Positions 1 through 5,178 of a stretch of 7,126 bases of DNA are shown piece after piece. A program made the translations under genes and the position numbers. The stretch's first letter is position 1, and each line of letters begins with the position of its first letter. A model generated the notes under the pieces. That model did not search any database. It had not been told where the DNA came from and saw only the letters and a program-made list of their open reading frames with translations. Source of the DNA: G963674685 sp964591275. Its GTDB lineage: Bacteria > Lernaellota > Lernaellaia > JACKCT01. The stretch lies in the NCBI GenBank assembly GCA_964591275.1, contig CAZQAE010000134.1, positions 1-7,126 on the forward strand, in the 5' to 3' direction.

Positions 1-38
1 ATTATACACTAAATTTAACAGTACAATTTGTCTCACTC

Positions 39-515
39 TTATTGGCACAGAGGGTCCTCCGTCTTGGCCCGATAGCCATAGCATAAACCGATTTTATGGA
101 TCGTTCGAAAAGCGAGGGTGATAAGAGCAGGAATGTCCGGAATTAGTCCCAAAGGATTCCAGCCCGTGGCAGTTCCTTCAACTACAGCGGCGCCAATCGC
201 CCAATTGTGAACGGTGTTGGCCAAGTTGTCCGATAATTCCAAGTCCTTTTCTTGTAAATCTTCTATCGAAGAAACTCCTCCGTCTCTCATAATATCTTTT
301 TCATCGGCAAGCCACTTTCCGCCGCTTGATGCAGCCTCGATGGCTCCACGCATTGCTTTGCCGGGTACTATCTTTTGGACTAGCCATGCAGCCGGCTCAA
401 CAATTAAGCCAAGCGCCTTGCTGACCTCCCAGGGTTCATCAGCTTTCCAATTCGCAATTTCCTTTGTCTGCTGATCTTCATATTTTGTCATCGAGAAATC
501 GGCGCTGGTTTTCAT
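39..515 (-). CDS. EcsC-family protein, short at the C-terminus
   Basis: Encodes 158 aa resembling the EcsC family, whose biochemical role is unknown (named after a gene beside the Bacillus Ecs ABC transporter). Seen: an N-terminal YEDQQTKEIANWK segment (11-23), a PAAWLVQKIVPGKA stretch (41-54), and the family-like end with a glycine/alanine-rich hydrophobic helix (108-118), GLIPDIPALITLAFR (123-137) and IGLCYGY (142-148). Family members usually run on for tens of residues after the YG motif; this one stops ten residues later, so it may be truncated or frameshifted. The ATG at 515 is chosen because AGGAGGA (522-528) lies 6 nt upstream and a promoter lies at 587-616; the longer open frame to 644 would begin upstream of that promoter, and its extra 43 residues look unlike the family. 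The family call is from pattern memory, without a search. Confidence 0.72.
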   Translation of the reverse strand: MKTSADFSMTKYEDQQTKEIANWKADEPWEVSKALGLIVEPAAWLVQKIVPGKAMRGAIEAASSGGKWLADEKDIMRDGGVSSIEDLQEKDLELSDNLANTVHNWAIGAAVVEGTATGWNPLGLIPDIPALITLAFRTIHKIGLCYGYRAKTEDPLCQ

Positions 516-586
516 AGAAAATCCTCCTGCATCCAAGTTAAAGGCCACATGCCACCTATAAGTCGCCTTACTGGCTGGGTTGGGAG

Positions 587-616
587 AATAAACACCAGCT
601 ATGCATGGTGTGTCAA
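587..616 (-). promoter_or_regulatory. Promoter of the EcsC-like gene with operator-like dyad
   Basis: On the minus strand a perfect -35 TTGACA (611-616) is followed after 18 nt by TTTATT (587-592, 4 of 6 matches to TATAAT). The spacer is nearly filled by an inverted repeat, ACACCA-8 nt-TGGTGT (592-611), overlapping both hexamer edges. This is the geometry of a repressor site that blocks RNA polymerase. The divergently transcribed XRE gene starts 82 nt away and is the obvious candidate repressor (inference). The leader to the ATG at 515 would be about 65 nt. Confidence 0.55.
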
Positions 617-697
617 CAGTAAATAGCGAGAACAATCCACCCATAAGAAGTGTTTGGCTCCATTTGTTTATGGCATTAGATTAAAAGGAGCTAAACA

Positions 698-1042
698 TTG
701 AAAGAAAAGAACCCTCGTGTGGCTTTTGGACAGGGGATACGCGCCCTACGCGAGGCGCGTGGATTAACGCAGGCACAGCTTGCCGAGCGCTCCGATCTTC
801 AATCCTGGAAATACATCGGCACGGTCGAGAACGCCCGCACCAACATCACGCTTACGAACATCATCCGGCTTGCCCAGGGACTTGGACTCTCCTCCGCCGA
901 ACTGATGAACGCCTGTTTCCCGGACGACAAATCCCGCAAGGATCTTCTCCACGAACTGCTCGCCCTGGCTGCGAAGAAAGATGAGAAAACGATCCAACTC
1001 ACCCTGGGCATTCTGGCCGAAGTAAAGAAGGCGGGAGATTAA
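698..1042 (+). CDS. XRE/Cro-type helix-turn-helix transcriptional regulator
   Basis: A 114-aa cytoplasmic DNA-binding protein. Residues 10-64 form an XRE-type HTH domain: FGQGIRALREARGLTQAQLA is the first helix pair, followed by a recognition helix around SDLQSWKYIGTVE and the closing LTNIIRLAQGLGLSSAELM. Residues 75-114 are a charged helical tail likely used for dimerisation or ligand response. The start is a TTG at 698, supported by AAAGGAG (684-690) 7 nt upstream; no ATG lies close by. It is the only plus-strand gene here, sitting between the EcsC-like gene (divergent) and the end of the large operon (convergent). Candidate targets are the dyads at 592-611 and 6972-6986, but these differ in sequence, so at most one is an obvious match. 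Function as a local repressor is inferred. Confidence 0.9.
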   Translation: MKEKNPRVAFGQGIRALREARGLTQAQLAERSDLQSWKYIGTVENARTNITLTNIIRLAQGLGLSSAELMNACFPDDKSRKDLLHELLALAAKKDEKTIQLTLGILAEVKKAGD

Positions 1043-1049
1043 CTCCCGC
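1031..1049. terminator. Hairpin spanning two convergent stop codons, possible bidirectional terminator
   Basis: A perfect 7-bp inverted repeat, GCGGGAG (1031-1037) and CTCCCGC (1043-1049), flanks the 5-nt loop ATTAA. The loop contains TTAA (1039-1042), which is the stop codon of the XRE gene on the plus strand and of the 60-aa gene on the minus strand. Downstream on the minus strand the sequence is T-rich (CTTCTTTACTT) but without a real T-run; on the plus side there is none. Termination is therefore plausible but weak. Confidence 0.42.
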
Positions 1050-1221
1050 ACTGAAAATTCATCAAAAGTTCAATATCCGATTCCCGCCGCAACCGTCGAT
1101 ACCGCTCAATCTCCTGATCGCTGAGCTTGCGGATTCGCACCAGGTCGCCCTCGATGCTGTCTGCGCTCCAATCGATGACGATGTACACGGCGCCGGCAAT
1201 CTCTATGAGCGGAGGAATCAT
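1039..1221 (-). CDS. Small hypothetical protein, last gene of the operon
   Basis: A 60-aa protein I do not recognise. The first 17 residues are mostly hydrophobic (IPPLIEIAGAVYIVIDW) and read more like a beta strand pair than a membrane helix. The rest is strongly charged and helical, including a KLSDQEIERYRRLRRE stretch. It is likely real: its ATG overlaps the stop of the upstream nuclease gene as ATGA (1218-1221), and AAGGAGGG (1227-1234) sits 5 nt before the start. Translational coupling suggests a role tied to the nuclease, perhaps as a small partner (inference). It ends in a stop codon that overlaps that of the convergent XRE gene. Confidence 0.75.
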   Translation of the reverse strand: MIPPLIEIAGAVYIVIDWSADSIEGDLVRIRKLSDQEIERYRRLRRESDIELLMNFQCGS

Positions 1222-2036
1222 GTCGACCCTCCTTCATCGCAGCGATAACGGTACTGGCAGTCCGCGCAGGCCCATGACCGGTTTTTCCAGAAATGCCCAG
1301 CCTCGATAGCGCTGAGGACAGTACAAACAGTCTCCAGAGCTTCGGTGATCTCCTTTTCCCCACGCTTGATGTCGCAGAGCTGAAGGGAAGGGCTCTTCGT
1401 CTTCACCAACAGCTGATAGCGAAGCCCGACTTCACCGATGCCGATCTCCCGGCAGGCGTGAGCGTATAGTGAGGGCTGAAGCTCGAAGTCGAGCTGCCAC
1501 TGCGCATATCTCTTTGCGGCGGTCTTATGCTCCACGACGACGGGCAGACCTTTCTCTTCGACGATCAGATCCATCGCGCCGATCAGCTGCGGCTCCATGA
1601 CTTCGCCGGTCCCAGGGTCCGTCAATCCAATGCTGAAGGGCTGCTCGACGGCCAGGACGGTCGGTACGTCGCTTTTGGCGTGAAAGGTCCGCAGGAGGGC
1701 TACACCGGCGTCCATGAAAGCGCCCTCGTCCTTCTTCTCGTCGAACACCACCGGAATCGGTCTGTCCATCTCCTTGTCCCAACGGTCACGGAACCAGGTG
1801 ATCAGGGCATCCTCCTCCGGCTTCTCTTCCTTTCCCATGATGTAGCTGTAGTGAAGCGCCAGTGCGTGATGCACCGCTCCACCGAGGACCATATTGACCG
1901 GCCTGTGACTCGGCTCGACGCCGAGGATGTAACCGAAATGGAACTTCGCAGGGCAGATTTGATACCCCTTTATTTGGCTGTACGAAACGTGCATGCTTCT
2001 GCGCAGCACGGATAGGGGTTCTGTATCCAGCAGCAT
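1218..2036 (-). CDS. PD-(D/E)XK nuclease, RecB/Cas4-like with Fe-S-type cysteines
   Basis: A 272-aa nuclease of the PD-(D/E)XK superfamily close to the RecB/AddB/Cas4 branch (PDDEXK_1 type). Seen in order: SYSQIKGYQICPAKF (18-32) with Cys28; GGAVHHALA (52-60) with the conserved His56; GAMDLIVE (153-160) with Asp156; VVVEHKT (166-172) with Glu169 and Lys171, the catalytic E-x-K; a QPSLYA motif (187-192); and a C-terminal C257-x2-C260-x5-C266. Cys28 plus the last three is the pattern that binds a 4Fe-4S cluster in AddB/Cas4-type enzymes. All key residues are present, so it should be active as a DNA exonuclease or end-processing enzyme. AGAAGGAG lies 7 nt before the ATG at 2036. It follows the Rad52-like gene after 127 nt, suggesting an exonuclease plus annealing-protein pair. 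Confidence 0.93.
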   Translation of the reverse strand: MLLDTEPLSVLRRSMHVSYSQIKGYQICPAKFHFGYILGVEPSHRPVNMVLGGAVHHALALHYSYIMGKEEKPEEDALITWFRDRWDKEMDRPIPVVFDEKKDEGAFMDAGVALLRTFHAKSDVPTVLAVEQPFSIGLTDPGTGEVMEPQLIGAMDLIVEEKGLPVVVEHKTAAKRYAQWQLDFELQPSLYAHACREIGIGEVGLRYQLLVKTKSPSLQLCDIKRGEKEITEALETVCTVLSAIEAGHFWKNRSWACADCQYRYRCDEGGST

Positions 2037-2093
2037 ATTAATGCTCCTTCTGTTGTCGGGTTTTTGTATGTATGAGGATCGCTATCGATAGGG

Positions 2094-2124
2094 GACCCGG
2101 GCGCCAGAGAGGGCACCCAGGGTC
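2094..2124 (-). promoter_or_regulatory. GC-rich mRNA hairpin between the Rad52-like and nuclease genes
   Basis: Arms 2094-2105 and 2112-2124 pair around a 6-nt loop (2106-2111). In the minus-strand RNA this gives 12 pairs with one bulged U (position 2119) and one G-U wobble (2102/2115); in the plus-strand RNA the wobble becomes a C-A mismatch. That favours a function in the operon transcript. No T-run follows, so it is not a classic terminator; an mRNA processing or stability element or a partial attenuator is more likely. A 10-bp palindrome, CTATCGATAG, lies next to it at 2082-2091. Confidence 0.42.
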
Positions 2125-2163
2125 ACGCGAGAATTTCCCAGAAAATATTTTATAGGCAGGATT

Positions 2164-2820
2164 TTAGCTGCCCTGCAGTTCACCGATCAATGACGACGCT
2201 TCATTCTTCGTGACGAAAGCCAGCTTCTTGGCGTACCTTTCCAGGGACATCTTCTCAAGCTGGTCCTCCGTGAGCCCTTTCTCGCCGGCCAGGGACTTGA
2301 TGTAGGAGTGCTGGCGACTCGTCAGCCGCGAGTCACCGTTGGCATTCCCATTGCCGTTCCCATTGCCGGGGGCTTTACTCTGGCCGTTTCTATTACCGTT
2401 GCCGGGAGTACCTCCCGAATGCTTCCCACCATTTTGAGGCTGCTCATCGTAGAGGGACAAACCAAGCCCCAGCAGACTCGCTGCTTTCTTCAAAGCGTCG
2501 GTACTTGCCGCCTTCAGGTCATCGCCCAGGCACACGATCTCACTGTCGTCTTTCCGGCGAGTGATCTCCGAGGATCCGAAAGCCATCTTAATGACTCCGG
2601 CAGCGAGGAGCTTGCCGACCACGAATACTTCCTTCTCCTCGACCTGGTGAGAGACGATCTCGAAGCTCCAGCCGCCCTCGTAGGCCTGATTGAGCCGGCG
2701 GATATAATGGACTGCCTCAATGTAGTTTAACTGATCTCCGAAAGCGCCGGGGCGGGTCTTTACCAGTTCCACCGGGAAGGGTGCCTCCAGGGCTTTGCGT
2801 ACTTCAACATTGTCTTGCAT
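2164..2820 (-). CDS. Rad52-family single-strand annealing protein
   Basis: A 218-aa protein of the Rad52/Rad22 family, which binds single-stranded DNA and anneals complementary strands during recombination. Residues 10-125 are the annealing core: an APFPVELVKTRPG-like opening, NYIEAVHYIRRLNQAYEGGWSFEI (32-55), a VGKL strand and the family signature KAASTDALKKAASLLGLGLSLY (103-124). Residues 127-163 are a Gly/Asn-rich flexible linker. Residues 165-216 (from LTSRQHSYIKSLA) form a small helical domain of the kind appended to phage ssDNA proteins. AGGAGGT (2826-2832) lies 5 nt before the ATG. Such proteins in bacteria are mostly carried by phages and plasmids. Upstream is the ArdC-like gene (38-nt gap), downstream a RecB-like nuclease, forming a likely recombination module. 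Confidence 0.93.
   Translation of the reverse strand: MQDNVEVRKALEAPFPVELVKTRPGAFGDQLNYIEAVHYIRRLNQAYEGGWSFEIVSHQVEEKEVFVVGKLLAAGVIKMAFGSSEITRRKDDSEIVCLGDDLKAASTDALKKAASLLGLGLSLYDEQPQNGGKHSGGTPGNGNRNGQSKAPGNGNGNGNANGDSRLTSRQHSYIKSLAGEKGLTEDQLEKMSLERYAKKLAFVTKNEASSLIGELQGS
2335..2403 (-). repeat. Gly-Asn low-complexity linker repeat in the Rad52-like gene
   Basis: Codons for residues 140-162 are mostly alternating Gly and Asn, built from near-identical GGCAAT/GGGAAC units, including GNGNGNGNANG. Such in-frame simple repeats can change length by slippage without breaking the frame. It separates the annealing core from the C-terminal helical domain. Confidence 0.7.
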
Positions 2821-2858
2821 GTCGTACCTCCTGATTGTTTTGAGTTTGTTGGCGGGGT

Positions 2859-3670
2859 TTAACTGTTACAGGCTGCGGGGAGAGTTTCGGGGCAGATGCT
2901 GAAAGCCATGTCCACGACTTCAATGATCTCGGGCAGCAGCTTCAATAGATGGGTCTTTTTAGCGTGATAGGATTTGATGTACTGAATAGCCTGACGCCCG
3001 ACCTGCTCACCCTCAAATAGGTTCACCAGCACCGCGGCGCCGATCTCGGCCACGATCTCGTTATCGCGCTTGTCTTCTTTGCTTCGGCCCTGCCGGAGTT
3101 TGCCGGTGCGATGATGCAGGGCGTGAGCCAGCTCATGCGCGTGGGTGAAGGCATCGTGCGTGTATAGGGTGATGGCGCCGGATTCCGGTTTGTCCTTGTG
3201 GCTGTATAGGCCAAACACACGATCACTGGCGGCGCCGGTGTATGTGACCGGGATCTCCAATGCGTCGGCTACCACCTGAAGTTTCGGGATAGTCTTTGCG
3301 ACCGTCTCCGGCAAAGGCTCGCCCTCCGTGTCCTCGACCCTGAAGATCGAGGCCGCTATAAAGCCGATCAGCACGGTTTTCTTATCCTCGTCATCCTCCT
3401 CGATGTTCTTGAATCGCGGCACCAGGATGCCGAAACTCTTCGCGCCTTTCTTTACCTGACGGTCACCGCCAACCACTGGCGATAGCCTCTGGCGTCTGAT
3501 GTGCCTTGCAGAGCCACCAGGAAGCGATTCGCCGGGGACCATTTGATGCAGGGGCTTGTGTTGGGTATCTGCGCTGCGCGGGTCAGCGTGTCGATCAGGC
3601 CTTCCGGCTCCTCGAATGCCGCGGCTATTTGCTCCAGGACAGAGCGGGCTCTCTGGTTGAGTGGATGCAT
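2859..3670 (-). pseudogene. ArdC-like antirestriction protein / zincin metallopeptidase, one frameshift
   Basis: The two halves of one gene lie in different frames. The N-terminal part (ATG at 3670, stop at 3452) encodes an ArdC-type ssDNA-binding region, with IKWSPANRFLVALQ and DARGYRQWLAV. The remainder (to 2859) resumes with RQVKKGAKSFGILVPRF, exactly what should follow in the family, and ends in a zincin-like domain with HELAH (zinc ligands and catalytic Glu) and a downstream NEIVAE that can supply the third ligand. A single -1 shift near 3462-3470 joins them into about 270 aa. Conjugative-element ArdC proteins protect incoming DNA from restriction. The start is chosen by the TGATG overlap with the small membrane gene. 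The C-terminal frame stays open upstream to 3686, but that translation does not resemble the family. I see no slippery heptamer, so decay or a sequence error is likelier than programmed shifting. Confidence 0.8.
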
Positions 3671-3789
3671 CAACACCACCGGTCATTTTCGAAAAAGTCA
3701 GTTATGGCGGCAGCAATGCCGACGACAATTTCCGTTGCGAAGATGATGATGGCAAGGTTTTTTGAGAACCAGAAAATGAGAGTTTTCAT
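3670..3789 (-). CDS. Small single-helix membrane protein
   Basis: A 39-aa protein starting MKTLIFWFSK, with one hydrophobic helix at about residues 11-31 (LAIIIFATEIVVGIAAAIT) and a short charged end, DFFENDRWC. The ATG at 3789 is preceded by AAGGGA a few bases upstream. Its TGA shares its A with the ATG of the ArdC-like gene (TGATG), the arrangement of translational coupling, which argues for real translation. A longer frame starts at 3921 but would overlap the E1-like gene and lacks a good ribosome site. I do not recognise a family; a membrane anchor, small toxin-like peptide or accessory protein are all possible. Confidence 0.58.
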   Translation of the reverse strand: MKTLIFWFSKNLAIIIFATEIVVGIAAAITDFFENDRWC

Positions 3790-3815
3790 CTTTTCCCTTT
3801 CGTGAATGTGGTGGC

Positions 3816-3835
3816 CGGCAGGATCAATCCCGCCG
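3816..3835 (-). promoter_or_regulatory. Hairpin after the E1-like gene
   Basis: Arms 3816-3823 and 3828-3835 pair over a 4-nt loop. In the minus-strand RNA all 8 positions pair, one as a G-U wobble (3820/3831); in the plus-strand RNA that pair is a mismatch. It lies 25 nt downstream of the E1 stop and separates the ubiquitin-like cassette from the antirestriction/recombination genes. No T-run follows, so a processing or stability role is more likely than termination. Confidence 0.35.
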
Positions 3836-3859
3836 AATATATGTCTCAAAGGTTTGGGA

Positions 3860-4519
3860 TTATTGGTGCAGAAGAATTGCTTGCCGGTAATCAATCGTGA
3901 GAGATCTCTCGTAGGGATCACCAGCGAGGTGCTTCTTGACCTTGGCGCAGATCATCGCCGCCAGGCCGCAGGCGCAATAGACGGTGGATTTCTCCGTGCA
4001 CGGTGCTTGGAAAGCTTCTGCGCTCGTGTGGAGGGTACTTTGGTAATACTCGACGCCCAGAGGGTCAATCGGCTCAACGGCGATTATACGGCCCACCTCA
4101 GCGCCCATACGGCTGTCGATGAAAAGCTGAACGGCGGCGTTGTACTTCACCTGTTTCCAGATGGCGATCCGGGCGTCCATTGAGTCCACCGCGACGATCA
4201 CGATGCCGGCCAAAGGCTGATCGACATACTTGACGGGGCAGGCCTCAATCTCCACGCCGTGGAAAAGCTCAACCATGTCCCGCAGGGCTTCGGCCTTGAA
4301 CAAACCGCAATCCTGCGCGGAGAACATTTGATTCGGCAGATTATGAATCTCCACCCGATCCGGGTCATAGGCCTTGATGTTTCCAACGCCCATTTTCGCC
4401 AGGGTGAAAGCTGCGAAGCTTCCTACGGCGCCGCAGCCGATAACGGTCACACGGGCCTTCTCTAGCCTCTCCATGGGGATGATGTCGAGCTGTCTGCGGT
4501 AGACGCTTTCAGCGTTCAT
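3860..4519 (-). CDS. E1-like ThiF/MoeB-fold adenylyltransferase
   Basis: A 219-aa E1-like enzyme predicted to adenylate the C-terminal glycine of the ubiquitin-like protein using ATP-Mg. Seen: Rossmann nucleotide loop VIGCGAVGS (26-34); YDPDRVE (51-57) with Asp52/Asp54 for ribose and metal; NLPNQ (60-64), where most ThiF/MoeB proteins have an Arg before Gln; Lys75; VDSMDAR (111-117) with the metal-binding Asp112; and APCTEKSTVYCACG (172-185), where Cys174 is the best catalytic-cysteine candidate. It is shorter than ThiF/MoeB (about 250 aa) and lacks the two CxxC zinc pairs, so it is close to a bare adenylation domain. ATGA overlap (4516-4519) couples it to the JAB gene; GGAGGA (4525-4530) lies 5 nt before the start. 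Confidence 0.95.
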   Translation of the reverse strand: MNAESVYRRQLDIIPMERLEKARVTVIGCGAVGSFAAFTLAKMGVGNIKAYDPDRVEIHNLPNQMFSAQDCGLFKAEALRDMVELFHGVEIEACPVKYVDQPLAGIVIVAVDSMDARIAIWKQVKYNAAVQLFIDSRMGAEVGRIIAVEPIDPLGVEYYQSTLHTSAEAFQAPCTEKSTVYCACGLAAMICAKVKKHLAGDPYERSLTIDYRQAILLHQ

Positions 4520-5178
4520 ACGAATCCTCCAATCCCGTCGAGCTTGGCCATGTACTCGGCCATCGATATTTCGCCATGCTGAAAGCGGCGCTCAAGCTCG
4601 GCGTAACTGGACTCAAATATGAGATCTTCATCAAACTCATCGAACAGCAAGCTCTTCCTGGCTTTGCCGGGGGACACGATGCCACGGCTCTGCATTACCT
4701 TCTCAACGATTTGAGCCTTGCAATCCTCGTAAAGATCAAAATCGGGCAGCAGCGGCTCGATGCAAATATCGTGGAAGGTGTGCCTGAAAGGCTCAAACAT
4801 ATCCACACGACATTTGGAATTACCGGCCTTGTTGACGACGATGCTGACGAGGTATCCGTCGTTGCATAATCCCTCAATGGTGTCGTCATCGGTGTTGGAC
4901 CAAAAACACTTCATCTCGCCGTGACTGTGGAGCCACAGCCGCAGCGATTGCGGATCTTTGTCCTGGCGCTCCATGTCAATGAGGAGCCGCGCCACATCCT
5001 CGTTGTCCATCTCCGTACTACTCGAATCGCAGGTCTGCTTCGGTAGATAAACTTCCGGCACGATCAGGTCATCACCATTCTTATGCACGAGACCTAGGGC
5101 CGAGAACTCTCCTTTGGCCAGCGCGGTCCAATGCCGGATCTTCTCAAGCACAAACGGGGCGATCTTCACTGTGATCAT
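4516..5178 (-). CDS. JAB/JAMM (MPN) metalloprotease, predicted Ub-like isopeptidase
   Basis: A 220-aa zinc peptidase of the JAB/JAMM family. Glu24 in GEFSALGLV is the general base, and LWLHSHGEMKCFWSNTD (81-97) is a complete JAMM motif (H84-x-H86-x7-S94-x2-D97), so it should be active. The expected jobs are trimming the ubiquitin-like precursor after GG and removing the modifier from targets. Beyond the catalytic domain, residues 130-190 are an acidic helical region and 192-214 (ELERRFQHGEISMAEYMAKL) resemble a SHOCT-type short helical hairpin. The ATG at 5178 is chosen over an upstream one at 5307 because GAGGAGG (5188-5194) lies 9 nt before it and the extra N-terminus looks random. It overlaps the E2 gene by 35 nt and the E1 gene by 4. 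Confidence 0.95.
   Translation of the reverse strand: MITVKIAPFVLEKIRHWTALAKGEFSALGLVHKNGDDLIVPEVYLPKQTCDSSSTEMDNEDVARLLIDMERQDKDPQSLRLWLHSHGEMKCFWSNTDDDTIEGLCNDGYLVSIVVNKAGNSKCRVDMFEPFRHTFHDICIEPLLPDFDLYEDCKAQIVEKVMQSRGIVSPGKARKSLLFDEFDEDLIFESSYAELERRFQHGEISMAEYMAKLDGIGGFV

Noticed and set aside
516..644. Longer start for the EcsC-like gene at 644
   Set aside because: It lies upstream of the promoter at 587-616 and has no ribosome site as good as that before 515; the extra residues look unlike the family.
3452..3500. Programmed -1 frameshift in the ArdC-like gene
   Set aside because: No X-XXY-YYZ slippery heptamer is present in the overlap; a simple indel explains the data.
3806..4183. Plus-strand open frame of 125 aa opposite the E1-like gene
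   Set aside because: It is the complement of a clear E1-like gene, with no family resemblance or ribosome site.
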